Positions 27,349 through 35,795 of a stretch of DNA of 64,000 bases are shown piece by piece (the first letter of the stretch is position 1; every line of letters starts with the position of its first letter). The notes under the pieces were generated by a model. The model worked only from the letters and a program-made list of their open reading frames with translations. It did no database searches and was not told where the DNA came from. The translations under genes were made by a program, and so were the position numbers. Source of the stretch: Rhodoglobus vestalii (lineage in GTDB: Bacteria > Actinomycetota > Actinomycetes > Actinomycetales > Microbacteriaceae); contig NZ_VFRA01000001.1 of NCBI RefSeq assembly GCF_006788895.1, positions 1 to 64,000 on the forward strand, in the 5' to 3' direction.

Positions 27349-27648
27349 GTGGTTCAGCGTGCTTCATCCCAGCAGAAACGACTCCTGAGAGACTTCGGCG
27401 CTAACATCCGACGGTGGCGCAAGGTCAACGGTATGAGCGCGGTGCAGGTTGCCGAGCGGGCATTCATTACCCGCCAAACGCTTCGGAACATCGAGAACGG
27501 CACCGGCACCGCACGTATGGACTCGCTGTTCGCCGTTCTCATGATTTTGGGAGTTGACGGCACCGTCGTCGACGCGGCAGATCCGTACAACAACAACGCC
27601 GGTCGAAGTCGAATTGACGACATTCTCAGCGCCGGCGGCACCATATGA
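27349..27648 (+). CDS. XRE-family (HipB-like) helix-turn-helix regulator
   Basis: A 99-residue Cro/CI-type protein: FGANIRRWRKVNGMSAVQVA, ERAFITRQTLRNIENGTGTA, then a conserved tail DPYNNNAGRSRIDDI. GAAAGGGG precedes the GTG at 27349, which was chosen over an ATG at 27286. The stop overlaps an ATG (27645) that opens a frame stopping after 16 codons, so the partner gene has been lost. A second, 5'-truncated copy of this gene lies at 30442. The intact HipBA pair at 28733 sits between the two copies. Confidence 0.8.
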   Translation: MVQRASSQQKRLLRDFGANIRRWRKVNGMSAVQVAERAFITRQTLRNIENGTGTARMDSLFAVLMILGVDGTVVDAADPYNNNAGRSRIDDILSAGGTI

Positions 27649-27695
27649 AATCAGCGGACATCATCGAAGCAGGGATGCTGCTGGCCGCCACTTGA
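27645..27695 (+). pseudogene. Start of a lost partner gene
   Basis: An ATG overlapping the upstream stop (ATGA) opens MKSADIIEAGMLLAAT and stops at once. The copy at 30635 opens with the similar MKPTDIAEVAIG and runs 49 codons. Both look like stubs of the same former toxin or partner gene. No product is expected. Confidence 0.45.
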
Positions 27696-27840
27696 GTTGC
27701 GGATCCCGGACCTGATGGACTGCGGATCCCGATTCGGGCCGGTGTGTTCTCGATGACGGGGAGCTGGTTGAGGCAACTATTAACTCAGAGTTAGTCGTTC
27801 GGCAGGAAGGCGACCGCCGGCAAGTTGGACAAGGGGTTGT

Positions 27841-28455
27841 CTACGCGGTGAAACGCAGCATAAGTCGATCAGCGATGATGGCTTTCACCTCGGCGAATGG
27901 TTGCTCGGCGTCAACGACCAGGAACCTCTGCGGATCCCGTCGGGCGATACTGAGAAAACTGTTGCGGAGCTGCTGATGGAATTCATGTTTTTCGGCTTCG
28001 TCGCCTGAGCTGTGGGATTGTGCGACTGCGAATTCGGCGGTGACGTCGAGGAGGATAGTGAGGTCGGGAAGCAACCCCGATGCCGCCCACATGCCGAGGT
28101 CGCGGACCTCGCGTGGGTTGAGTATCTGGGTGGCTTCGGTCCATGCCACCGATGAGTCGATGTATCTCTCTTGGAGGACGGTGACACCGCGGGTCAGTGC
28201 GGGCGCGACGTGCGTGTTGATGTTCTGGGCTCGATCGGCGGCGAATAGTAGGGCTTCGGCTTGTGGGTCGATGTAACCGCCGGAACGCAGAACATGTTCG
28301 CGGATTTGGTCACCAATTTCGGTGCCGGCAGGTTCGCGGGTGCGAAGCGTTTCCGCACCGAGTTCGTTGAGTAGCTGCTGTGCTGCGTCGGCGTGGGCGG
28401 TTTTTCAACGCCGTCGCTGCCCTCAAAGGTGATGAAGAGTCCGGGGGTGGGGTTC
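27841..28455 (-). pseudogene. tmk: dTMP kinase (thymidylate kinase) with frameshift
   Basis: The minus strand shows a broken thymidylate kinase. The first part reads GLFITFEGSDGVEK, where FEGxDGxGKTT is expected, and then shifts frame near 28400 into QLLNELGAETLRTREPAGTE, followed by LLFAADRAQNI, VLQERYIDSSVAW and PDLTILLDV. These match the dTMP kinase P-loop, the R-E-P-G-G/A-T loop and the D-R-Y/F motif. The frameshift falls in the phosphate-binding loop, and the lysine/threonine segment is degenerate, so the enzyme should be inactive. It lies between the XRE gene and hipBA. Confidence 0.8.
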
Positions 28456-28680
28456 CATGGGGGTTCTATGTGGTGGGGATCCGCACGGGTGGTTGTCGGT
28501 TCCGGGCATTCGGTGGTGGTACAGGGAACTCTGGGGCTGCTGCGGTCCCGCCGCTTGTGCGGAGCGTCGCACTCACGATCGCTTTCGGTCCAGGCACCAT
28601 CCTGTGGTGGAAATATCTTCCCGCCGCGCGCGAGGTCATCCGAATTGTTCAGGCCACACTGACAGGCGGCGCGTTTGTCC

Positions 28681-28732
28681 TTGACCATAATATTGACCAT
28701 TAAATCCCAAACATCGTATAATGGTCACAATT
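28681..28732 (+). promoter_or_regulatory. hipBA promoter with TGACCAT operator half-sites
   Basis: TTGACC (28693-28698) and a consensus TATAAT (28717-28722) are 18 bp apart. Transcription would begin at about 28729, only a few bases before the hipB ATG at 28733, so the message is probably leaderless. TGACCAT occurs at 28682 and 28694 and inverted at 28721-28727, overlapping both promoter boxes; this is where HipB would be expected to bind for autorepression. Confidence 0.72.
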
Positions 28733-29053
28733 ATGAATATTAGCCAGCGAACAACCGACGAGTGGGAGACCGGCATCGGCGAGCAGTTCCGCGCGCTTCG
28801 CATCCAGCGGGGTCTCGACCAGGAGACGTTAGCCACAATGGCATCAATCAGTAGGGGCGCGGTCCGAAACCTCGAAACGGGTGCTGGCTCGACTCTCAAA
28901 ACGATTGTGAAGGTCACCCGTGCGCTAGACCGCACCGACTGGCTCGACACTCTCGATGATACCGGCGGGGAGATCAGCCCGATCGAGATGCTCCGTCAGC
29001 AGCGGCGCGAGCCGAAGCCCCACCAGCGGGCCCGGCGCAGGACGGACGCCTGA
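28733..29053 (+). CDS. hipB: HipB-type antitoxin, XRE family
   Basis: A 106-residue Cro/CI protein with helix-turn-helix IGEQFRALRIQRGLDQETLA, TMASISRGAVRNLETGAGST and a basic C-terminal tail (QQRREPKPHQRARRRT). It should bind its own promoter and neutralise the HipA kinase. The ATG at 28733 was chosen because the strong promoter places the transcript start beside it; an ATG at 28721 lies inside the -10 box. The stop shares one base with the hipA start (TGATG). Confidence 0.88.
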   Translation: MNISQRTTDEWETGIGEQFRALRIQRGLDQETLATMASISRGAVRNLETGAGSTLKTIVKVTRALDRTDWLDTLDDTGGEISPIEMLRQQRREPKPHQRARRRTDA

Positions 29054-30366
29054 TGGCGTTCGTGCCAACGGGGCTGATCGAAGTGATCGCCTGGGGCCGG
29101 ACAGTCGGGGCTCTCGCCCCCGGCCGGACCCGGAACGCCTACGTTTTTGAGTACGACCCGGCGTGGGTGAGATCCGGTATCGAGATATCGCCAATCCACA
29201 TGCCGACCTCCCGCCGCCAGTACACCTTCCCGGGCCTGCCGTTGGAGACGTTCCAAGGCCTCCCGCCGTCGATCGCGGACGCATTGCCCGACAAGTTCGG
29301 CAACGGGATCATCGACGCGTGGCTTTCGCGCGAGGGCGTACCGACGTCAAGCATCACCGCTCTCGACCGCCTCGCCTACCTCGGAGACCGCGGGCTCGGC
29401 GCGCTTGAGTTCCGTCCCGACACCGGCGCGAAGGACCTACCGCCGAGCGCCCTCGACATGCAGATGCTTGTGCAAAGCGCGCGCGATGCTGTCGCCGGAA
29501 CGTTGACCTCTGACAGTGAGTCCGAGCGGGCGCTCCAACAGATCATCACCGTCGGAACCAGCGCCGGCGGCGCCCGGGCGAAAGCGGTCGTCAACTTCAA
29601 CTCCGCCACGCAGGAGATCAGGCCGGGCCATGTACTCCCTGCCGAGGGCTTCGAAGCGTGGCTGCTGAAATTCGACGGAGTTGGCCTCGATTATCAGCTC
29701 GGAGCCGGCGCAAACTACGGCCGCATCGAGTACGCCTATTCTAAGATGGCGCGAGCCGCCGGCATCACGATGACGGAAACGCGGCTACTCGAAGAGAACG
29801 GTCGAGCGCATTTCATGACCAAACGCTTCGACCGAACGTCAGATCGTCAGAAGCTGCACACCCAGTCGCTGTGCGGGATCTCCATCCTCGACTTCAACGC
29901 CACCGGCACACACGACTACGCCCAGTACCAGGGATCGATCGGTGAGCTCGACCTCGGACTCGACGCGCGGACCGAAGCGTTCCGCCGGATGGTCTTCAAC
30001 GTCGTCGCAGCGAACTGCGATGATCACACGAAGAACTTCGGCTTCCTGATGGACCAGTCCGGGCAGTGGTCCATCGCGCCGGCGTATGACATCACCCATG
30101 CTTTTAACCCGGACGGAGAGTGGACCCACCAGCACCTGATGAGCGTCAACGGTGAGTTCGGCAGGATTCAACGGAAGGACTTTCTGACCTTCGCTGAACG
30201 GCACGGCATCGAGCGAGCCGCGTCGATTATCGGTGAGGTGAATGATGCGGTGCACTCCTGGCCGCAGTTTGCTGTCGAAGCCGGGCTGCCTGCGGCTGTC
30301 ACGGATCTCGTCGCGAAGGACCACCGTGAGGTCGCGTCGGCCCGGAAGAAGCCAGTCCGCCCCTAA
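29053..30366 (+). CDS. hipA: HipA-family serine/threonine kinase toxin
   Basis: HipA-like kinase (437 residues); in E. coli HipA phosphorylates glutamyl-tRNA synthetase and causes dormancy. The N-terminal HipA subdomain (VGALAPGRTRNAYVFEYDPAW) is followed by a nucleotide-binding part (GTSAGGARAKAVVNF, then WLLKFDG with the ATP-binding lysine) and the catalytic loop NCDDHTKNFGFL at about residue 321 with the metal segment APAYDITHAF. All key positions look present, so activity is plausible. Co-translated with hipB. Confidence 0.92.
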   Translation: MAFVPTGLIEVIAWGRTVGALAPGRTRNAYVFEYDPAWVRSGIEISPIHMPTSRRQYTFPGLPLETFQGLPPSIADALPDKFGNGIIDAWLSREGVPTSSITALDRLAYLGDRGLGALEFRPDTGAKDLPPSALDMQMLVQSARDAVAGTLTSDSESERALQQIITVGTSAGGARAKAVVNFNSATQEIRPGHVLPAEGFEAWLLKFDGVGLDYQLGAGANYGRIEYAYSKMARAAGITMTETRLLEENGRAHFMTKRFDRTSDRQKLHTQSLCGISILDFNATGTHDYAQYQGSIGELDLGLDARTEAFRRMVFNVVAANCDDHTKNFGFLMDQSGQWSIAPAYDITHAFNPDGEWTHQHLMSVNGEFGRIQRKDFLTFAERHGIERAASIIGEVNDAVHSWPQFAVEAGLPAAVTDLVAKDHREVASARKKPVRP

Positions 30367-30441
30367 ACCCAACACCACTTAGTTAGTCTCAGTGCTCGGT
30401 TCGGCGGGGAGGGGTCGTCGTTTCCGGGGTTCCGTCTGGGC

Positions 30442-30638
30442 GGTCATTCATTACCCGCTAAACGCCTCGAAATATTGAGAACGGCACCGGCACCGGCACC
30501 GCGCGTATGGACTCACTGTTTGCTGTGCTCGCGGTGTTGGAGGTTGAGGGCATCATCGTCGATGCGGCAGATCCGTACAACAACAACGCCGGCCGAAGCC
30601 GAATTGACGACATGCGCACAACCGGGGGCGCGGCATGA
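30442..30638 (+). pseudogene. 5'-truncated second copy of the XRE gene at 27349
   Basis: Nucleotides 30442-30638 closely repeat 27456-27648, including the tail DPYNNNAGRSRIDD. The first third of the gene is missing and an early codon is a stop (CGCTAAACG against CGCCAAACG). An overlapping ATG at 30635 opens a 49-codon frame (to 30784) like the stub after the first copy. The two copies are in direct orientation around the tmk remnant and hipBA. Confidence 0.8.
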
Positions 30639-30926
30639 AACCGACGGACATCGCTGAAGTTGCGATCGGCACCAGGGGACCGCCAATATTGGACGACACA
30701 ACCGTGTACCAGCGATTCATCATCGACAGTTGGACGGAGATTAGGTTGCCACCGGCCGTTTCGTCGGCAGGCAGAGGGCGTTGACGGTTGCAACATAAGC
30801 CGCTACTTGAACATAGTTGCGCAAGTTATCGGCGCAGTAAGCTGCCGCGAGCCCTCCATAAGCAAGCAGGTCCAGACCTTACCTATTCGCGCAGCACGCC
30901 ATGAGCGCAATGCTGAAGTTGTCATG
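30639..30926. other. Non-coding stretch
   Basis: Apart from the 49-codon stub to 30784, nothing recognisable. Confidence 0.4.
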
Positions 30927-31229
30927 TTAAAGGCTTTGATAGGAGAAGGAATGCAGGTCTCCTTGGTTTGAACTGACAAATGAGCGGACGGCATGCCCGA
31001 GCTGCGTGCGGGCTTCAAAAATGTCATCGGCGCGATTCTGAATCTGCTCGGGCGAAGCTCGTGGGCCTAGCTTGGGAACGCTCATGACCAGGTTGAGCGT
31101 CTTCTGAGCTTGCTCAATCGCAGGTGTACGGAACGTGCGTCGGCTGCCGTCTGGCCAAACCAGTTCTGATCGACTCTTGCTGATCCGAATCAATGGATTG
31201 TTCGCGGGGGCTTGTCGTTCCGACGTCAT
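30927..31229 (-). CDS. Hypothetical protein
   Basis: A 100-residue protein of unknown family: ANNPLIRISKSRSELVWPDG, SRRTFRTPAIEQAQKTLNLV and a C-terminal part with NRADDIFEARTQLGHAVRSF. GGGAGAC lies 8-9 nt before the ATG at 31229. Predicted helical and soluble. It is divergent from the HNH endonuclease gene; a regulatory or immunity role is possible but unsupported. Confidence 0.55.
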   Translation of the reverse strand: MTSERQAPANNPLIRISKSRSELVWPDGSRRTFRTPAIEQAQKTLNLVMSVPKLGPRASPEQIQNRADDIFEARTQLGHAVRSFVSSNQGDLHSFSYQSL

Positions 31230-31342
31230 TTGTGTGTCTCCCATCAGCATTCGGCACCGATATTTTCCGCACCGATCACCCTGTGCGCGGCAATTCAGAC
31301 CGCAGGAGCCAACTTCAATTTGATGCCGCGCACAACCCTTGC

Positions 31343-32047
31343 ATGCATAAAAACAAAGGCCGATACGGGCCAATACGTAGAGCCGTAATAAATAGGGATG
31401 CAGCTCTTCTCACAGCAACTATTCGAGCTCGCTGCGCCATCGACGAAAGCGAGGACTCCTGCTGGATTTGGACAGGTGCTCGCGTGCCAGCCGGCTACGG
31501 TTTTGTCGGACGGGACTCTTCGAGGTGCTTCACGCATCGGCTGCATTTTTGGGCCTCCCGGTCTTTTGTAGGCAAACTCTCGGATCTAGAGAGCATTCAT
31601 CATCTTTGTGGAAATCGGGCGTGCGTCAAAATTAGTCATCTAGCGGAAATCAGCTCTTTCATGAACACCATCGAGGCGGGTGCACGCGGAGTCCTTTTGA
31701 ATCGCATCAAAATCCTGCAAAACGCACTTCGAACAGTCGACCCCCACCACCAACTTTTGCGTGATAGCTGGGCGGTGTCGAGCTCGACGCTAAAGGCGAG
31801 GTACAACACGCCCTCGACAAATTTCAGTGACAGGGAGCGGCTTCGTCTCGCCGCGAAACGGGAAGCACTTCGTGCGGCAGCGCAAACGCACCGTGACTTT
31901 CGATTCAGACAGGTCCTCGCTGTCCGAGCCTTCAGGAAGTCGGGCGTCTCCTCGGTCGAGGCACTATCGAGAGTCGGCATAAGTAGGTCGGGGTTTCACG
32001 ACTGGGGCGTCAAGCTTGATCTCACTTTCAATGCAGAGGAACTGTAA
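31343..32047 (+). CDS. HNH endonuclease
   Basis: A 234-residue protein with the HNH_3-type core: CWIWTGARVPAGYGFVGRD (start of the fold), THRLHFW, then ESIHHLCGNRACVKISHL with the H-H, N and C-x-H residues at about 90-110. The C-terminal half has a resolvase-like helix-turn-helix (VSSVEALSRVGISRSGFHDW) that could bind DNA. The ATG at 31343 was chosen because the conserved part begins soon after; there is no clear ribosome site. It could be a homing or restriction-type nuclease carried by the island. Confidence 0.78.
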   Translation: MHKNKGRYGPIRRAVINRDAALLTATIRARCAIDESEDSCWIWTGARVPAGYGFVGRDSSRCFTHRLHFWASRSFVGKLSDLESIHHLCGNRACVKISHLAEISSFMNTIEAGARGVLLNRIKILQNALRTVDPHHQLLRDSWAVSSSTLKARYNTPSTNFSDRERLRLAAKREALRAAAQTHRDFRFRQVLAVRAFRKSGVSSVEALSRVGISRSGFHDWGVKLDLTFNAEEL

Positions 32048-32621
32048 AAGTGTTGCCTAACTAGGCGAAGATGTCAGCGGTTGAAATTGGTTCGGAAAAG
32101 ACGCGGAGGCGCGCTTTGGTGCGACACATAATGCTGATTCCGCAGCGAAAGCAGGACATTGCAGTCTGCGCAACTGACGCGCCCACTACCTTCACAAAGC
32201 CGTTGAGCTGCCGACGAATGCGCAGCATTCTGGGTGCTTGATTTCGTCGGCAATTACAGACACAGTCCTGAACATTAATGCCTGCACGCAGGCGTCCCAT
32301 GTGCGACGGATTTTTCTCCCCCAAAGGGCTCGGAATACGCCGCAAAATGGGCCATGAAGGTCATTTCCCAGCCCCGCAAAACCCCCAAGCCGTCACCCGC
32401 CGCCGCTCCGATCTCCCTCCGTATAACCAAGGCTTCGCCCATTTTGGTCAATAAACTGCGGGACATCGTTACGTCGATGTATCTCTGTGGAGGCTGCTTC
32501 GCATCCTCGTTCCGTTGTCGTCCCGGGTTCGCTGCGCTCACTCGTCGACTTCGCTACGGAACTGGCACTGCGTGCGCTCACTGCGTTCGCCGGTGGTCCG
32601 GTGTTCTCCGATGTGACGGTC

Positions 32622-32700
32622 ACCGGTCTGGTAACCCCACATGCTCCCGCCGATGTCACCCATTGGCTCATCTGCCTGACCGGTCTGGTGACCCCACATG
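32622..32700. repeat. 22-bp direct repeat, 57-bp period
   Basis: ACCGGTCTGGTAACCCCACA (32622) recurs with one change at 32679 (ACCGGTCTGGTGACCCCACA), each followed within about 10 bases by a TGTCACC or CGTCACC word. Function unknown. Confidence 0.65.
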
Positions 32701-32968
32701 AACTACATGACGTCACCCTTACCTGGTCAACGAAACGTCAACGTGGCGACCACGATTCGTTGCGTAGCCCACACAACCCCACCGATGCCGAAGGCCGCCC
32801 CCGGCAGGGAAACCCCACCCAGAACTAGGCGTCGACAAAGAGGCTCCGCACCGTTGCGCAACGGAACAGGGGGAGTCCACAAAAATAGACGACCGTCCAC
32901 TTAAATGAACACAGACCGGTGGAGGTGGAACAGCAGACATGTTGCGGCGAACCGACAGACACACCGAA

Positions 32969-33144
32969 ACACACGCGAAGCGGGGGCGAGCGCAGCGAGC
33001 ACCCAGCAGACATCACGCCCCATCACGACCTCCGGACAGAGACACACGCGCAGCGGGGCGAGCGCAGCGAGCACCCAGCAAACAACACGCCCCACACAGA
33101 ACCACACACCGCCGCGAAGCGGGCGAACGAAGAGAGCCCCACAC
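32969..33144. repeat. Tandem repeat of about 53 bp, 73-bp period
   Basis: ACACACGCGAAGCGGGGG at 32969 through CACGCCCCA at 33022 is repeated at 33042-33093 with few changes, and a shorter third copy lies at 33112-33144. Each unit contains GCGAGCGCAGCGAGCACC, which can fold on itself. The surrounding strand is rich in A and C. It may be a protein-binding array, a transfer-related site or simple expansion. Confidence 0.7.
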
Positions 33145-33435
33145 AAGTCGCAACCTGTCGCACAACTTCGACGCCCCCATCGACCTCAACGGTCCATGGT
33201 GACATCTCGTTGCACGACAGGTTGCTCCCCGAAACAGTTGCGCAGCAACCAAGCAGACATCACGATGCATACAGGAAGACAAGACGGAGTCACGCGAGGC
33301 GCCCCGGCGCCGAGCTCTTAATATGGGCGAGACACCAGCGCAGATAATGTTCGGGCCAGGCTTCGGCTACCGCCGCGAGGGCAACCGTCGGCTATCGCCG
33401 CCGGGTTTTTGCGTGGACGCACGGACGGGCTGCGG

Positions 33436-33651
33436 CTACCGCCGGCGGTTGTTCCAGTCGATGCCATCGAAGATGGGTTCGATGAGGTCGCCGGTCATCA
33501 GATACTTCTTCCGGCGACGGCCGACCACATTGACCTGACGGAGTTTGCGTTGAACCAGCTTGTGCAGCTTCGTGTTGAGCTGACGACTGACGTTGTCGTA
33601 GGAGGGGTCGCCAGTCTTCTCATTGACGCCGGGCCAGCGTGGATGTCCCAT
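33436..33651 (-). CDS. Small basic hypothetical protein
   Basis: A 71-residue basic protein (SYDNVSRQLNTKLHKLVQRK, LRQVNVVGRRRKKYLMTGDL, ending GIDWNNRRR). The pattern suggests a small winged-helix or other DNA/RNA-binding fold, but I recognise no family. Its last codons overlap a set of CGGCTACCGCCG repeats (33361-33444). Confidence 0.45.
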   Translation of the reverse strand: MGHPRWPGVNEKTGDPSYDNVSRQLNTKLHKLVQRKLRQVNVVGRRRKKYLMTGDLIEPIFDGIDWNNRRR

Positions 33652-33975
33652 TGGTCATTCTTTCTGTCGGTGGAGGCACGCCGATTGGGGCGCCTGGCGG
33701 ATTAGCTGTGCGCGGCAGCCGCAGGGTCATTGGCAGCTACACTCGTTCTCGCGTTGGCCGGATGTCAGTTCTCAAGCTAGTTGAGATTATTCTCAACTCT
33801 TATGAGACTGATGCACCGACCGTCATTTAATATCCGCAGTCATTCGCTACCGGAGTTGGTCAGGATTGTTGGGAGACTGCATCTCGACGCCCGTCCATTA
33901 CTCGCATTCGGCAGCTCGGAATGCAGCAAAGAGCAAGTGGCAAACTAGCTCGGCCCGCCTGAGTCGGCCGCTGTC

Positions 33976-34791
33976 TCACGATTCTTCTGCTGAATAAGCT
34001 TCCAAATAGAAGGTGGCGAGCGCTACTGCTGACGATACAACGAGGTGTGCCGTGGCGACATCGAGTTCGGGCCTTTGAACGCCGCCGTTCCCGGTGCCGA
34101 ATCCCGCATTCCGCAACTCTGCGGTAGAAGAGACAATCGAACTCAGAGAGCCAAACAGTTTTCGCCGCTGCTCGGCACCATGTTCGGCACCGCGATGACC
34201 AGTCGCATCCAAACCAAGACGCGCATTGACGTCCTCGACTAGCTTGGGAATGTCGACCTTGGTTTCAGCGCCATTCCCATGTAGCCCGAGAATCGCCTTG
34301 AGTACCGTCTTCAGAAGTTCCTTTGACGCGCCGATTGCAAGCTCGGGGTCATCGCGTAGTCCGCGACGAATCCGTCCGGCATGAATTTCGACGTACTCAA
34401 GCTCTAGCTCCTGTGAAGTAACCTGAAGCTCGTCAACGATCGTATGTGCCTCGCCTGCATATAGCTCACCGTACAACACGGGCTCTTCTCGTTGCAGGAA
34501 GTCTTCCAGGTGCAAATAGTCCTCGACCAAAGAGAGGTTCACAAAGCCATAGGGCCACTGGCTTTGCTTGGTTCGCGTCTTCCCCAGGATGACCGGAACA
34601 GTCTCAATGACGTGCGATAAGTAGTCGCCGTCCCCCCAGTCCAAGCTGCGCAAGAGACGCGCATGCGAGGTGATGTAGTCGAGTTTCCCAGTGATGAGGC
34701 CCAACTCCATCCAGCTGCTGCGGTCAAAAGTGGCTCCGATCGCTTTGACGACAGCCTGTACGATCCTTCCCTCACCTGCGGATTTTCTCAT
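33976..34791 (-). CDS. Abortive infection family protein (Abi-C-like)
   Basis: A 271-residue protein whose C-terminal half matches the Abi C-terminal domain pattern: DPELAIGASKELLKTVLKAI, a variable linker with VDIPKLVEDVNARL, then ELRNAGFGTGNGGVQRPELD and ATAHLVVSSAVALATFYLEA. Such proteins are found in abortive-infection and defence loci, where the C-terminal domain is often HEPN-like. The N-terminal half (about residues 1-120) is not recognised. It stands downstream of the DprA-like gene on the same strand, so it may be part of that defence cluster. Confidence 0.72.
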   Translation of the reverse strand: MRKSAGEGRIVQAVVKAIGATFDRSSWMELGLITGKLDYITSHARLLRSLDWGDGDYLSHVIETVPVILGKTRTKQSQWPYGFVNLSLVEDYLHLEDFLQREEPVLYGELYAGEAHTIVDELQVTSQELELEYVEIHAGRIRRGLRDDPELAIGASKELLKTVLKAILGLHGNGAETKVDIPKLVEDVNARLGLDATGHRGAEHGAEQRRKLFGSLSSIVSSTAELRNAGFGTGNGGVQRPELDVATAHLVVSSAVALATFYLEAYSAEES

Positions 34792-34937
34792 TCGTTCGGT
34801 TTGCCCGAAACACGCGCTTACCAGTGCACTTGCATATGCCGGAACAGCGTAGTTGGATACGCGGCGTCAATGGTTAGCGCTCCCTCAAGGGCTTTTGAAT
34901 TCGCGAGCGCCACTCGACGTGCGGTAGCCACACGCGA

Positions 34938-35795
34938 CTAGAACAAGGAGAGGTTCGTATCGGGTTCGTCCGCCACATTGGCAAGGGCTTCTTGCAATTC
35001 CTTTGGAGTTGCAATCGCGGTGGCGCCTTGCAGCAATAGCTTCTTGTTTCCCTCGGGGGTGCGGTCGCCGAAGTCGACAACAAAAACCGGACGACCGAGC
35101 TTCATTGCTCCTTCGCCGGCAGCCAAGGTACCTCCTTTTTCACCGGCCTCGATTACAACGAGGGCCTTTGATAGACCGTAGATAATGGCGTTTCGGGCCA
35201 TCGCCGCGTACGCTTGCCAAGTTTGCGTCGGCGCGAATTGGGATAGCACTAGTGTGCGTTTTGAATCGAAGTCGCTAGTGAACTCTCGCTTTATTCGAAA
35301 GTGGTCGATCCCCTCGGCCAACGCAATCACCGTTCGCCCACCACTCCGAAGGGCCGCGAGGTGAGTGGCAGCGTCGACTCCTTGGGCGTACCCAGAAATG
35401 ATGGTCAGATCGTGTTGGCTGACGGCCACCCCGCAACGCTCCGCAGCGCTGAGGCCCTGCGGAGAGACGTGACGAGAACCGCACATACCAACCCCGTCGG
35501 CGTAGAGCAGATCTTTGTTGCCTTTGTAGAAGAGGATCGGCATGAGGGGTTTGCCGTCATGGACCAGCGATTTGGGGAAATCCTCCGCACCGAAAATCAC
35601 CGCCCCAATACCGTCACGCTCCATCATCTTGGCCTTGGCTTCGACATCGGTTCTGGTCGCGCTGTCCAATTCCTCGAACGCGTCCTGAAGAGCACCGTCC
35701 CCGCCTGAACGAAGGGCAGAGGCGATCCTGCCGGGGCTTCGAAGGGATTCGAAGGCTGCGAGCGCGTGGATTAACGTCTTAGTTGCAGTCATCAT
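34938..35795 (-). CDS. DprA/Smf-like Rossmann protein (ShosA/PsyrA-like antitoxin candidate)
   Basis: A 285-residue DprA-type protein lacking the SAM-like and winged-helix domains of competence DprA. The LOG/Rossmann core is visible as VGMCGSRHVSPQGL, IISGYAQGVDAATHLAALRS, GGRTVIALAEGID and VVIEAGEKGGTLAAGEGA. Its start overlaps the upstream phosphoribosyltransferase stop by 4 bp. A phosphoribosyltransferase next to a DprA-like protein is the arrangement of the ShosTA/PsyrTA toxin-antitoxin defence systems, in which the DprA-like protein is the antitoxin. Assignment to that system here is by domain content and order, not by alignment. Confidence 0.75.
   Translation of the reverse strand: MMTATKTLIHALAAFESLRSPGRIASALRSGGDGALQDAFEELDSATRTDVEAKAKMMERDGIGAVIFGAEDFPKSLVHDGKPLMPILFYKGNKDLLYADGVGMCGSRHVSPQGLSAAERCGVAVSQHDLTIISGYAQGVDAATHLAALRSGGRTVIALAEGIDHFRIKREFTSDFDSKRTLVLSQFAPTQTWQAYAAMARNAIIYGLSKALVVIEAGEKGGTLAAGEGAMKLGRPVFVVDFGDRTPEGNKKLLLQGATAIATPKELQEALANVADEPDTNLSLF

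Larger units (their letters stand above)
32048..33435. other. Repeat-bearing non-coding stretch
   Basis: About 1.4 kb without a supportable gene. It holds the direct repeats at 32622 and 32969 and several copies, in both orientations, of a CGCTGCGCTC-type word. A 94-residue minus-strand frame at 32061-32345 with two C-x2-C pairs is possible but weak. Confidence 0.45.

Noticed and set aside
32061..32345. Minus-strand 94-codon frame with two C-x2-C-like pairs
   Set aside because: No clear start signal or conserved pattern; too weak to list as a gene.
32969..33144. Possible CRISPR array
   Set aside because: Only two to three units, with long and similar units rather than short repeats and unique spacers, and no cas gene nearby.
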